DNA of 64,000 nucleotides, taken from the NCBI RefSeq assembly GCF_027887165.1, contig NC_077228.1, forward strand, positions 430,878,457 through 430,942,456. The letters run 5' to 3'. Both the position numbers and the translations under genes were made by a program. Below the pieces are notes generated by a model. It was not told the origin of the DNA, ran no database searches, and saw nothing but the letters and a program-made list of their open reading frames with translations. Position 1 is the stretch's first letter; each line of letters begins with the position of its first letter. The stretch comes from Monodelphis domestica. Taxonomy: Eukaryota; Chordata; Mammalia; Didelphimorphia; Didelphidae. Positions 20,825 to 32,189 of this stretch are shown here, one piece after another.

Positions 20825-21245
20825 ACTTTCCCCCCCTTTTTAAATTTTTATTGCCATGCAAAACACACTTCCATATGCAGATTTCTCTTGAAAAAAACAA
20901 ACAAACAAACAAACAAAAAACAATCTTACATTGTTGTAAGAGCAAAGTCATACATAACCCAAACCCCCAAATAAAACCAAAAATACACTGATGTGAAAGA
21001 GGACTCCAATAGTTCTTTCTCTGGAGGTGGATGGCGTTCCCTGTCATAAGTCTTTGGGGATTGTCTCAGATCACTGCACTGCTGAGTGTAGCAAAGTTTT
21101 CACAGATAATCTTTGTCCAGTATTTCTGTTATTGTGTACAATTTCTCCCAGTTCTGCTTATTTCACTCTGCCTGCATCAGTCCCACAGATCTTTTCAGAT
21201 TTTTCTGAAATCATCTTCATCCTTTCTTACAGCACCACACTCTCT
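20825..21245 (-). repeat. Older L1 3' end, antisense
   Basis: Diverged subfamily with gttctttctctggaggtgga, ttgtgtacaatttctccc and tctgcttatttcactctgcc. A (CAAA)n tract lies within it. Confidence 0.65.
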
Positions 21246-21249
21246 TAAA

Positions 21250-21505
21250 CATGGGCAGCTGGGCAACAAAGTAGGTAGAGTGTCAAGCCTAGAGTCAGAA
21301 AGACTAATCTTCTGGAGTTCAGATGTGACCTCAGATAATTACTTGCTGTGTGACCATGGACAAGCCACTTAACCTTGTTTGCCACAGTTTCCTTATCTGT
21401 AAAATGAACTGGGGAAGGACTTGACAAAACAATCTAGTATCTTTGCCCAAAAAACCCCCAAAAGGCTTCAGGAAGAGTCAGACACAATGAAAAAGTTAAC
21501 AAATA
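21250..21505 (+). repeat. Marsupial SINE (type B)
   Basis: Head gggcagctgggcaac, tail tctgtaaaatgaactgggg ... gaagagtcagacacaatg. Confidence 0.8.
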
Positions 21506-21509
21506 TAAA

Positions 21510-21960
21510 AACACAGACCCTTGAAATCTTGAATTATTAATTAAAGTTTTATAACTAACACTACTTGATGATTTCTTTGGATTTGAAGGATGTTTTGGTA
21601 TGTGTACATGAGGTTCAGTAATGGCAATGACTACTGGATTATTTTAATAAATAAGAGACCTGTATTTCCTGATGCTCCCCCCCTTCTCTTAAGAGATACA
21701 AGTTTTGCTGGCTATACCAGGAGAACTCTTGTTTTTATGAAATCTCAAATGATGTTTGTGGGAGAGGATTAACTTGGGGCAACTGACTTCTGTGCTCACT
21801 GCCAGAGAGGAAGAACATCAACATTTATTTGCTCCTTGTTGTTTTTAAGGAAGATTATTGTGAAGACAATTGCTATTTCTATAGAGAAACATTGGACCAG
21901 AAGTTTCAAGTAGCTTCTCTGGCTTCTGCTTCTTCAAATTATATTTACTTATCTTTTATA
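21510..21960. other. Unassigned intergenic DNA
   Basis: No feature recognised. Confidence 0.4.
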
Positions 21961-21964
21961 TGCA

Positions 21965-22098
21965 GTATTCTCCATTAGAATATAAGATTCTTGAGGCCAG
22001 GGACTGTTTTCCAGGTTTGACTTTGTATTCCTAGCACCTAGCACTGTGCTTTATACATGGTTATGTGCTTATTAAATATTTGTTGAACTGAAAAAAAA
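21965..22098 (+). repeat. LINE L2 / THER-like 3' terminus
   Basis: gaatataagattcttgaggcc, ttgtattcctagcacctagc and attaaatatttgttgaac form the standard L2-type end. Confidence 0.7.
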
Positions 22099-22422
22099 TT
22101 ATATAGTTCCTTTTCCTTAAAAACTAAATTCTGCAAGTGTCTTCATTTAAATGGATTTCAAGACCTAGCTATTTTCCTTTTCTTTCAAAGAAATACATTT
22201 TGGTGAACCTGAGGTTTCAGCATTGCCTTACTTGCTCAATGAGGAGATTGGATCTAAATGATCTTGAAGGTCCTTTCTTTCCAACTCAAAGTTTCCATGA
22301 TGCTTTACTAAGTTGGAAAGAACTGTGACTTTACAGTGCTTCCACAGCAAAAGCCAAGAGATCCAAGAGAATGGAAAAATTTTTGGCCAAGTTGATAAAC
22401 TGATTTTTATAGTAATTTTTTT

Positions 22423-22614
22423 GGAACCCTTATCTCCATCTTAGAATCAATACTATGTATTGGTTCCAAGGCAGAAGTAAGGGCTAGGCAATGGGGGTTA
22501 AGTGACTTACCCATAGCTATGTGGTTAGGAAGTATCTGAGGGCAAATTTGAACCCAGGACCTCTGATCTATAGGCCTGGCTCTCAATACAGTGAGTCCCT
22601 AGCTGCTCCCACCC
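22423..22614 (-). repeat. Marsupial SINE (type A)
   Basis: Antisense copy, tail to head (ggaacccttatctccatc ... agtccctagctgctcc). Confidence 0.88.
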
Positions 22615-23918
22615 TTATTCTTGTCAATATTCCCCTCCCCTTTTTTCCCACAAACATTAACAAGTACAAGTTGTGAAGAGAATTGTTTTAGAATGTTTTT
22701 CAATGAAATGCCAACATAGATTTCCAATTAGGGTACAGAATAGAAATAAATATCAAAATAAATTTAATACAGAGGAATCTTAACACAAAGAAAATGAAAA
22801 AAAAATCTTGGTGAATATATCCCAAAGGATTTTGCCTTTATCCACTCCCTCAGAATAAACACATTCAGATTTTGAAATAACATCTTAAAAGAGGAGCACA
22901 CTATGAACTTTTAGAATGATGTCTCTTCTTAACCAAATTGTAAAAATAATTATTTTCAGTATTTCCTTAAGATGTGTGTCACTACAGTATGGGCAATTAG
23001 TTTTGCTTGTAAGAACCTGGTACTGAAAAATGTCACTTTCATAAATGGTCTGAAAAGTAATAAATCTGAATTATTAAATTGATAAATAAAATAAAAAAAT
23101 ATTTGCACCTAGTGATTCAAGTCAATTGGAGAAAGAGTTTAGGTCTTGGGAGAGATGATAGGATGGGAGGTGTTGTTGAAGAAAGGATGCCAGTTTCCTG
23201 GTTTTATCTGTCTTGCCATCATTTTGTATGCGTTTCCAGCAACATATCTACTTCTAAATAAAACATAGTATCATGTCTGAGTATAATGTAATAGACTAGG
23301 TCAGCTTGAATTGGAATTAACTTTACACTGGGCTTAATTGAACATCATTTTATAAACATGGGGAAAAAATGACCAAATTTGCTTTATTTGGAAGGAGGAA
23401 GACATATCTTTTTCAACATCACTGTTAAAATAAAGAGAATAGGCCGATATTGTTACAGCTATTTTTCAAAGAAAGGAGGGAGGCAGATTTAATTTATGAG
23501 ATTAGATGCCATCACATCCTTTTGTGAAATGGCACCAGTTGCAAAGCTCAACCACAGTCTGAACATATTGCTCCTCAGTTTGCTACTTCTCCCCATTAAG
23601 CAATTTGATCAGGATTAGTTCTTTGAGAGAACAGCAAAACCTCTTTTTGTCTCCCCCTCACCTTCCATCAAAGGGAAGGGAAAAACAAATGTTTAGAATA
23701 GAAAACAATTTTGAGAGAAAGGGAGGCCTTTTGTTTGCTTGTTCTCCAGCTGAAGGTCAGGCACCACACAGAAGCCCTTTCCTAGAGCTATCAATCATTT
23801 AATAAAACCCAGTTAATCCAATTTCAGTAGAGAGGGGGCTGCCTTCTCCTTTCTCCAGCAAAATCTTGGTTGATTGTCCGCAAAAAGTCCTGGTCTCACT
23901 GGATATACAGGAGGTCCT
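22615..23918. other. Low-repeat upstream region of AKAP12
   Basis: About 1.3 kb without recognised repeats next to the CpG island. Repeat exclusion this close to a promoter fits retained regulatory sequence, but no specific site was established. Confidence 0.4.
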
Positions 23919-23919
23919 C

Positions 23920-24377
23920 TCGGAGGTAATGCGCCCGTTGCTGTGAAAGCAGGGGTTAAAGCCTTAACGGGGGGGGGGGGGTGCCTCTATTGGCTCCCGT
24001 AGCCCCTAACTGCTTGGGGTGGGAGATGCTGTTGCTGCTCGGGCTGCTGCTGCAAGGCGTGTCTGGGGCTGAGCTCATGTGATGAAGAGAGGGAAAACAA
24101 GGGTGGGGGAGGAGGCATAGAGGTGGTGGCTTTTTTTTTTTTTAAGGAGTTTGCAGAGAGCTTGTCGCCTTCATTCTCAGACCCGGCTCATTCCGAGGAG
24201 GAGGAGGCAGGTGAATCCAAGTGGTGTGGGACGTCGGGCCCCAAGGAGCCAGTTCTCCCTCGATCCCCAGCCAGTGGCCGGGGTCTCCGTAAGACTGGTG
24301 GAAAGCAAGCAGATCGGTGCGGTGTGTCCGTGCGTGCGGCGTGGTGCGGCTGAGCTGGGGAGAACCGCAGTGGAGCC
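23920..24377 (+). promoter_or_regulatory. AKAP12: CpG-island promoter and 5' UTR region of AKAP12 alpha
   Basis: CpG density jumps at about 23920 and stays high to about 25040, against near absence elsewhere. No TATA box stands out. An inverted CCAAT box (attggct, 23989-23995), the sequence NF-Y binds, lies 383 bp before the ATG. A 12-G run precedes it. The transcription start cannot be placed from sequence alone. GC content rises at about 24170-24377, which is probably 5' UTR. Confidence 0.7.
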
Positions 24378-24569
24378 ATGGGCGCGGGGAGCTCGACAGT
24401 GAAGGCGCCTCCGGAGTCGCCGCAAGATGCACGGGAGCCTGGAGCTGCCGAGGCCCCAGCGCTGGCGAAGCAGGAGACTGGCAGCGCCTTGGCTGAGGAG
24501 GCAACCGCAGCAGCTGCCCCGGAGCCTCAGGGGGACCACGCCACGAGCGCAGCCCCTGCCTCCCCTAAG
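24378..24569 (+). CDS. AKAP12: AKAP12 (gravin/SSeCKS) alpha isoform, first coding exon, partial CDS
   Basis: This exon encodes the first 64 residues of the A-kinase anchoring protein that scaffolds PKA, PKC and phosphatase at the plasma membrane and cytoskeleton. The product begins MGAGSST, identical to my recollection of the mammalian alpha-isoform start. Gly2 with Ser at positions 5-6 fits N-myristoylation, which targets the alpha form to membranes. The rest is acidic and rich in Ala, Pro and Glu, like the low-complexity N-terminus of human gravin, where this exon is about 54 codons. The start has a strong Kozak context (gccATGG). The exon ends in AAG at a canonical donor (AAG|GTAAAG) in phase 0, as the human exon does. 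The anchoring and kinase-binding domains lie in later exons outside the window. A retained intron would add 35 codons to a stop at 24677. The main uncertainty is that only seven residues are diagnostic. Confidence 0.87.
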
Positions 24570-25040
24570 GTAAAGCGCTCTTTCCCCACCCTCACCGCAG
24601 TCCCTCCTTATCTCCTGTGCCCCCCATACGAGGGCGGGGGCGGTAGCTGTAGCGGTAGCGGTAGCGCTCTGGTCTGAGCATAGACTGCAGGGGGTTGGGG
24701 ATGAGACCCCAATATATTATTGCCGTCTGCCTGAGAAAACTTTGTAGCGCTTCCACCAGTCTCCCAAAAATCGAGAGGCAAAAGCCTGGCTGGGTCCTTG
24801 CTGCCCCTCTCCCCTCCCCCGCCCTCCAGGCTGGACACCCTCTTGGGTAGTGAGCGGGGCTAGGACGGGTAGCATTCGCTTGTCTTGGATTCTCGCGGGC
24901 TCGCAGTTACGCGGCCGGTGACCTCCCGAAGCTCCTGCCATCGTCGTTGCCCCCCAGCCCCTTCCGTACTCAGTGTACCCCAAGATAGATGCGCTACTTC
25001 TTTTTAAAGATTAAAGAACCACCCGACATTTAACGCCTCG

Positions 25041-26519
25041 TCTCCTCACCCCGCAGCCCCCACTCCATAGTGGAAATAGGGTCATAAGGTGAGACCAACC
25101 CTAGACTAGAAGAAGTTCTCTTCAATCTCGCTAGTTCTAATGGGGATGGAGAGGGTTTTTAAGGAACTGGGTCTCTTCCCCACTCTCAGTTCTCCCAGTA
25201 TTTTTCGAGGCAGAGTCTATACCAGGAGCTCTTGCCTGCTGCCTAAGCCCACACTGCTATTGGTACCCTGTCCTGCGACAGCTGGTCTGCAGGCACCTCG
25301 CCTTCCTTATGCAGAGGATGCTTGCGGTGTAGTTGCTCCTTGCCAAGGAAAACCTGTGCAGTCTCGATTTTTCCCAAAGGGGAAGAGCAGTTCTGGAATT
25401 GACAAGTTGCCCAAAGTGGGCGGCACCCCCACCCTTTTTCTCCCAGTTCATTGTCTTTGGATCTAGTTGGATAAATAAATAGCGGCTTGGAAATTCTCAC
25501 AGGATGTGTTTGCAGATTAATATATACGAAGTGTGTATACTTTTCTACTCGGAAGATAACTCCGGTTGTAGATGCTTTAAAAGTACAATATTTGATTGTG
25601 CTGCTTCTGCTTCTGCTTCTGCTTGAAAGACCATGTAACTAGCTAATTCTGGCTCCTGGGTTGGGGGTGTTTGTGTGTGTGTTAAGGAATTGAACCTACA
25701 AAGATTTCTCAGTATGCATATTTTAGCAAGATTGTTTAAAGACTGTATAAACTCGTTTCTGAATAGTTTAAACATTAAATTTATTCTAATTTTGTTTCAT
25801 TTTAAAGGAAGAAAACAAGTTTTACTGTCTTTAAAATTTCTCTAGATTTCTATATTAGGGATTGAGATTTTTATCCACATTCCAGATTTCCTTTGGTGTT
25901 AAATATAAGAATTAAGATTTTATTCCCTTGATCTCACAAATTGAGCTTTTCCTTTTATTTGCTTCCAGGTAGTTTTCCTGTGAGGGCCTTCACATTGTTA
26001 ATAGAGAATTCAGTTTACCCTAATTCCTACATATAAACATTATTATATTATATGTGTATAAAAGCTACTAATATTTGACATCTCAAGCTTTATTTCAAGT
26101 AGCTGATAGGTAGAAATAGTAAGTGGTAATATTAAGGTATGTAGAGGTTTGTTTTTTTTTAAATAGGTGATTAAGGTGATTAAGAATGGCTTCAAAAGAA
26201 TGATAATGCAGTTGCTATGATAAATAATAAAATGTCTTTATACTTAACATTTTTAAAGTGTATAACCATGACTCTAGTTGTATGATTCTAGTTATCAATA
26301 AAAAGTAATTTAGGATTTAAGTAACTGTTAACATTTGAATAAATGTGTTAAAAACTTGACAACTACATTTCTGAAACCATCAAGTAGAATTCTGAGCTTA
26401 GAGATGACTTTTAAATGTGTTTATATTCTTATTAAGTACTTCCTACTCATGTTTTATGAATGGCTCAATCTCTTCTTGCCTCAAAATCTTGAAGGAGCCA
26501 AACTCTACAGACCATTATA
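25041..26519. other. Low-repeat 5' part of intron 1
   Basis: No transposon recognised. Contains a short CTGCTT-type repeat (about 25599-25625). It may hold intronic regulatory sequence, but none was identified. Confidence 0.4.
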
Positions 26520-26606
26520 CTGGGTGGCCCAGAAGTCTTAGTGCATATTTAAGATTTAATAGCTTAAAAGCTTTGGACTGCACTGAGACTTTTGGGACAT
26601 TTTTTA
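26520..26606. mobile_element. Mariner-type MITE (about 87 bp)
   Basis: Left end ctgggtggcccagaagtc then ttagtgca. The right end, in reverse complement, reads atgtcccaaaagtc then tcagtgca, giving terminal inverted repeats of about 22 bp with few differences. The repeats resemble the CCCAAAAGTCTTAGTGCA ends of Tc1/mariner elements. TA precedes the left end. No transposase is present, so movement needed one supplied in trans. Confidence 0.75.
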
Positions 26607-26609
26607 AAG

Positions 26610-27690
26610 TGGTTTCTTAAAATGAAATTTATAATTCATGAACTTGTTGGCATATTACTTGGACAGCAGTTTGACAACCAATTCAAATTTATCTTTTGAC
26701 TGAGCTATATTACTGAAAAATATGTGCAATTTTTTTTTTAAACTGGACCTCCCAAGCTTCACAATGTGAAGCTATCTAGAGGACCAGGATAGGAGGAGAG
26801 AAGCAGTCCCAGAGCACAGCCTGTCAGCTGATGGATGTTTTCAGATTCCAAAAGCTCTGGAAGACCTTGAACTAAAGCATGGTTTGGAGGAGATGGAGTA
26901 CTTGCCACAGGAATGTCAGTGATATAGGAGCACTTCTTATCAATGCAATCATGAATGGTTTTGAAGTATGCAAGGGATGCTATGAAGCACTAAAGCTATT
27001 TTTAAAAGGAATCTAAGTTAAGTGACTAGAAAAATGACCTCAAGGTTCTTAATACTAAGACCTTTAACACAACTACCATCAATTGAATAAAAAATTTGCT
27101 TGCTCTTTTGAGGTATTCTTAAATTCTGGCCCTTTAATTTTATCTCGTTGCTAGTTAACCCAGTTAGGGAATTTCCATGGTTCTTTGATTCTGCTTTTGG
27201 CCATTTAATTGCTCATTAGCACCCCTCTCTTTGGTAAAACACAAGATAAGATTCTAGTTAGTCCCTTATGTTACCTATTGGTACATTTGCTTATTTTTCT
27301 TTGTGGAAGACAGAAAATTTTGACTAAAATAGGTTTAGAGTATTCTTGGTTATTATCCTTGTGCAGTTGGATTATCCTTCAAATCTACATATACTATTTG
27401 TGTAGACAATACCCAGTTAACCATATATCTATTGAAATGGTACTGTTTTAAATCTCTTAAAAAGAAAATCCAAGAGATCCAAATGATATGTTTATAGGTT
27501 CAGCTTGTATCTATTTTGTCCAGTAATAGTGTAGGGTGTGGTATGAGCAGAGCTTTTTTTCCTTGATGATCTGCAAATTTTAAATATCCTTCTCTCCTAG
27601 ATCCCATTATAATCTTATTCCTTTTGTCCTTTTGTTCATTTTAAACGTCACTGGTGTGATTGTCAAGCCCATTTTCCCATTCCTATGTTT
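26610..27690. other. Unassigned intronic DNA
   Basis: No repeat family recognised. A short polypurine-rich stretch at 26770-27010 has no recognised coding match. Confidence 0.35.
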
Positions 27691-27694
27691 CTCA

Positions 27695-27888
27695 ATGTGG
27701 TATAACAGAAAGAACATTGGAATTTGGTATTGAGTTGTGGCCATTCATTATTAGCTACATAAGCTTGAGCATCACTTCAGCTCTGGGTCTCACTTTGGGG
27801 CTCAAGCGTCCTCTTCGGTAAAATGAGGACATAAACTTGTACTATCTACTTTAAGGCTGTAGTGAGGAAAACACTAACTTATAATGCA
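27695..27888 (+). repeat. MIR
   Basis: cagaaagaacattggaatttgg, ctctgggtctcactttgggg and cggtaaaatgaggacat are in MIR sense order. Confidence 0.65.
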
Positions 27889-27889
27889 A

Positions 27890-29400
27890 GATATTTATAA
27901 TGGATGGAAATGGAACCACTCTCTCCTTTGTGATTTCTACCTAATTGAAGAAGTTGTGAAATAAAATCCAGGAGATAACTCTGGCTCTCTGCATGAGTGG
28001 TATCTGTGGTAAGGGAGAATTTGTAGATTTTGAATACATAGTTTTAGTTGGGTTTGTTTTGTAATTGCATTTTTTTTAGTCACTCATTGAGATATGTGAA
28101 TTACTGTGTACACACTTCATCAAAAGATAACAGTAACTAAAATATCTGGTCTAGCAGGTCAAAGGGAGTAAGATTTAAATGATCAAATTATTTTAATTGT
28201 TCCTTCTCAGTTCTTTAGTGCTTACAAAGGTTCTGCTATAGCTTTTTAAAATATTTTGATTGAATTGGAGGGGAAAAGTTTTCTACAAAGCCCATGGCTT
28301 ACTGTAAACAGTTTTTTTTTAAATTCAATAATTCTTTCAATTATTTTCTAGGATGGAACTGATTTCTGAGTATAATACTCAACTGTTATACACTGGAAAC
28401 ATCATCATAATTATCTTGTGGATGTAACTTAATTTGGGCAACATTCAGCTCAACAGTATCTTGGAATCTTTCAGTTACATTTTTGAAAATGTTTTTATTT
28501 TGTATATTTCTGGTCATATTTGAGGCACTAGTCACTGAGGGTCCAGTCAACCACTCATAGTAACCTCTCCTGCTGTATTTTGCTTTCAGATTCTTAGACA
28601 CTTAAAATTTTGTCACTAAGACCCTTGACCTTTCTCTTTTCCCAGGCTTAAGATGAGTTTGAGTAAATTTAAAAATAGGTCAGTGCTTTGCATCAGTATG
28701 AGACATTATCTCCCTGGGCTAGAAAGTAAGGAAGATGTTTGAGCAGGGAGCCAGCCTAGGGAAGCTGGTTATATTTCCATTCCATTTTAGCAAATGTGGC
28801 ACCATTTTTGGATTAACCCTGCCCTCCACCTACCTACTTTTAGAATCCTTAGCTTTCTTTCAGAGCAACCCAGGTGCCTTACCTAATTTACCCTATACTC
28901 AGCTGTTAGCATTCTTTTCCTTTTTCCAATTGTTTTGTATAATTTTGTTTTGTATTACACAGTATTTATCTGCATACATGTTGTGCTTGTAAGTTCCTGG
29001 AAGAGAGAGAAGTCATTTCATTTTTTCTTTATTTCCTTAGGACTGACATTGTACAGCTAATTGATGGTAGTCTCTATTAGTCATGCTGATTTCCCCCTGG
29101 GTTAAATTGGTGTCTGGTGCATATTCTACAAAATTATGCTTTTATCTCAATAATGCTTCAGGAAGTACTGAATGTTTAGTATCAGGATATCTTGTGGCCA
29201 CCAATAGCTTGTATGCTCGTTAGTCATCAAAAGTTTTAAATAACATTTATTGATACCCAGATAGGCATGCTTTTTAATCAAAGTTTATACCAACTTCAGT
29301 TAGGTAAAGGACCTGAATTTTTCACTCCTAATTAGTATTCTTAGAGAAACTCTCTGAAATAGGACAAAACAAAACAAAATAGAAAACCAAATGCAATCCA
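27890..29400. other. Unassigned intronic DNA
   Basis: Mostly AT-rich. A weak L2-like end may lie near 28990-29060. No exon recognised. Confidence 0.35.
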
Positions 29401-29401
29401 G

Positions 29402-29550
29402 TTAATAGTGTAGTGGAAAGAGCACCCAAGTTGGAGTCAAATCCAGTCTCTGTTCCTAACAATGAATTTGCATCCAATTTCCTTTCCTAAAATGAAGGGT
29501 TTGGACTATTTGATTCTCTAAAGTCCCTTCCAGATCTTAATCTTTTGATC
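29402..29550 (+). repeat. MIR
   Basis: tagtggaaagagcacccaag, ttcctaaaatgaagggtttgg and aagtcccttccagatctt are MIR blocks. Confidence 0.65.
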
Positions 29551-29554
29551 CTCT

Positions 29555-29895
29555 TTATCCACAGAACAAACCTTTAGGGAACTATTAATCACCTCCGTTT
29601 TGGAACCCCTGTCTTAATACTAGGCTATTCTGATTGATGAGTAACCATAAATTCACACAGCCAGAAAAGATTATGTTAAATAACACATCCAGTTGGCTAT
29701 CTTAGCTATCTTTTTGTCATATATTTTTTAGGAATGCAAATTCTTCTTAATCCCTTGCTTTGGAAACTAATTAAATTAATACTTCCGCTTTTTTTTTCCT
29801 CCTGTGGAAAGGGTCAATCAACTTTTCTATGCCTCCACTCACCATTTTGACTTTAAAGATCAAAACACCTTTTTCTGGTCATCTCTAGTCTAGTG
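29555..29895. other. Unassigned intronic DNA
   Basis: No feature recognised. Confidence 0.35.
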
Positions 29896-29899
29896 ATAC

Positions 29900-30014
29900 T
29901 CCTTTTAGAATATAAGCTCTTGAGGGCAAGGACTCTCTTATTTTTGTAATTGTGTCCTCAGCATTTTTGAATAACATGACACATAGTAAGCACTTGATAG
30001 ATGTTTCATTCATG
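29900..30014 (+). repeat. LINE L2 / THER-like 3' terminus
   Basis: gaatataagctcttgaggg, gacacatagtaagcacttg and atagatgtttcatt. Confidence 0.7.
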
Positions 30015-30386
30015 TGGTAGGCTGCCACTTTTAATAGCTAATTCATGAAAAAATACTAACTCAACCAAAAACAGAAAGAAAAATACTTCAAATGATCTGT
30101 GATTTCATTGATGTGGGTACTGCTGAACCCCAACTCCATTGTGCTTTAATAGATAATATTCATGAGTAACTATTGACAAAAAATACAATTGCTTGGTGTC
30201 TAAACCTTTTGTTAATGAGCATTGCTACATTTAGCAAGGCTGTTCACCTCCTACCATCTGTCCACTAGGTTTTTCTAACTTGATGGAATGTGCCCTAACT
30301 TTGCCTCCACAGTCATAGTCATCAAAAACCAACAAGGAGGCATAAAAAAGTTGAAAAACATTAGAGTAAATTTCATATTTGGGGGT
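30015..30386. other. Unassigned intronic DNA
   Basis: No feature recognised. Confidence 0.35.
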
Positions 30387-30402
30387 GGGATGGCATTATT
30401 TA

Positions 30403-30584
30403 TTTTATTTATTTTTTAAAACCCTTACCTTCCATCTTGGAATCAATCCTGTGTATTGGTTCCAAGGCAGAAGAGTGGTAAGGGTTAGGCCATGGGAGGA
30501 AGGGTGTTGTCAAATTACTTACCCAGGGTCACACAGCTGGTAAGTGTCTGAAGCCAGATTTGAACCTAGAACCATCCCACCTAA
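30403..30584 (-). repeat. Marsupial SINE (type A) with target duplication
   Basis: The duplications gggatggcattattta (30387-30402) and gggatgccattattta (30585-30600) differ at one base. The head end is shortened. Confidence 0.9.
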
Positions 30585-30600
30585 GGGATGCCATTATTTA

Positions 30601-31016
30601 AAGTGACATCAAATATCTAATCCATACAATACATTTACAAAGTATTGTGAACTTTTAAATTGTTTTAAAGATGAACTAGACATAGCCTTTAATTTATCAT
30701 CCCAACTAGGGACCTTTTAGTCATTTAGAGACTAACAGATCTATTTTAAAAGGTGTCATGGCTTTGTGGATTTCAGTTGATATCTCATGTTTCCTTTTAT
30801 CTTGAATATTGAATTATGTATCTATAGCTGCATATATACATATATAATTGTATTCATATATGTGTGTGTGTAGCTATAAAACAATGGCTTCATTTTGGAT
30901 CTTTACTACTGCAGTATGTAGTTTAACTATATTTTGCTAATGAAGAAACTGAGGCTCAGGGGATAATCATTTGCCCAAAGTCATGCAGGTAGTACCTAGT
31001 ACCTTTGTCCCATGCT
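30601..31016. other. Unassigned intronic DNA with a MIR fragment
   Basis: A TA/TG simple tract lies at about 30830-30872. Antisense MIR sequence (gaagaaactgaggctcaggg) at about 30910-31010 is cut by the following SINE. Confidence 0.5.
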
Positions 31017-31228
31017 TTTTTTTAAAAATTAAAACCCTTACTTTCCTTCTTGGAATCAATACTCTGTATTGACTCTAAGGCAGAAAGAGTGGTAAGGGAT
31101 AGGCAATGGGGGTTAAGTGACTTGCCCAGGGTCACACAGCTGGGAAGTGTCTGAGGCCAGATTTGAAGCTAGGACCTCCCATCTCCAGAGTTGGCTCTCA
31201 ATCCACTGAGCCACCCAGCTGCCCCCCA
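31017..31228 (-). repeat. Marsupial SINE (type A)
   Basis: Near-consensus antisense copy (gggttaagtgacttgcccag, ccactgagccacccagctgc), relatively young. Confidence 0.92.
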
Positions 31229-31386
31229 GCCTCTTGCTTTTGATTCCAACTTTATGCTACACTGTCAGTGATACATCGTCTCAGGCTTGAATTATGGAGT
31301 TAAGATAGATCTGACAAAGAAAAATGTCAGTAGTTATTGTGTCTCCTTCAGTAAGTGCCCTTCCTTCAGAATCGTTGTGCCTTTTA

Positions 31387-31640
31387 TTAAAGCAGCTAGG
31401 TGGCACAGTGGATAGAATCCTGAAACTGGAATAATTTTAAATCCTGCCTTTAGATATTTACTAATGTGTGGTCTCACCACAAGTCACTTAACCGCTGTCT
31501 GCCTCAGTTTCTTCATCTGTAAAATGAGAACAATTTATTATCCCGTATCTTAGGGTCATTGTGAGGACAAAATTGAAATAATACTTGTAAAATGCTTTGC
31601 AAATCTTAAAGTGCTACATAAATACTAGCTATATTTATCA
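31387..31640 (+). repeat. MAR-type CORE-SINE
   Basis: Head gcagctaggtggcacagtgg, then ttcttcatctgtaaaatgag and gtgaggacaaaattg, ending aatgctttgcaaatcttaaa...ctacataaatactagc. This differs in its 3' end from types A and B. Confidence 0.75.
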
Positions 31641-31701
31641 CTATTGTTTTTCCTGGTGCCTTTGAGTTTACTTTCCTAAAGTATAGATTAAACTTGTAAA
31701 T

Positions 31702-32186
31702 TTAAAAAATATAATTAATTAAGAGTATTTTCCCATGGTTACAGGATTCATATTCTTTCCTTCCCCTCTTTCCTCCCCCCTCCCAGAGCCCATGAGCAAT
31801 TCCCTAGGTTTTACATGAATCATCGTTCAAAACCCATTTCCATATTATTAATATTTGAAATACAGTGATCATTTAAAGTCAACATCCCCAATCATATCCC
31901 CTTTGAACCATGTGATCATTCATATGTTTTTCTTCTACATCTCTACTCCCACAGTTCTTTCTCTGGATCTGGATGTAGAGAGCGTTCTTTCTCATGAATC
32001 CCTCTGAATAGTTCTGGATCATTGCATTGCTGCTAGTAGAGAAGTCCATTACATTCGATTGTACCACAGTGTATCAGTCTCTGTGTACAATGTCTCCTGG
32101 TTCTGCTCCTCTCACTCTGCATCAGTTCCTGGAGATCTTTCCAGTTCACATGGAATTCCTCCAGTTCATCATTCCTTCCAGCATAA
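31702..32186 (-). repeat. L1 3' end, antisense
   Basis: Full 3' UTR and part of the ORF2 C-terminus. Direct repeats taaacttgta near 31688 and 32189 are probable target duplications. Confidence 0.85.
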
Positions 32187-32189
32187 TAT

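Noticed and set aside
24142-24539. Two overlapping 120-codon open frames on the minus strand of the CpG island
   Set aside because: GC-rich DNA has few stop codons. They are antisense to the AKAP12 exon and 5' UTR, with no recognised domain.
26820-27010. Possible short exon (open frame after a ttttcag)
   Set aside because: No donor of good quality, no recognised protein match, and an in-frame stop soon after.
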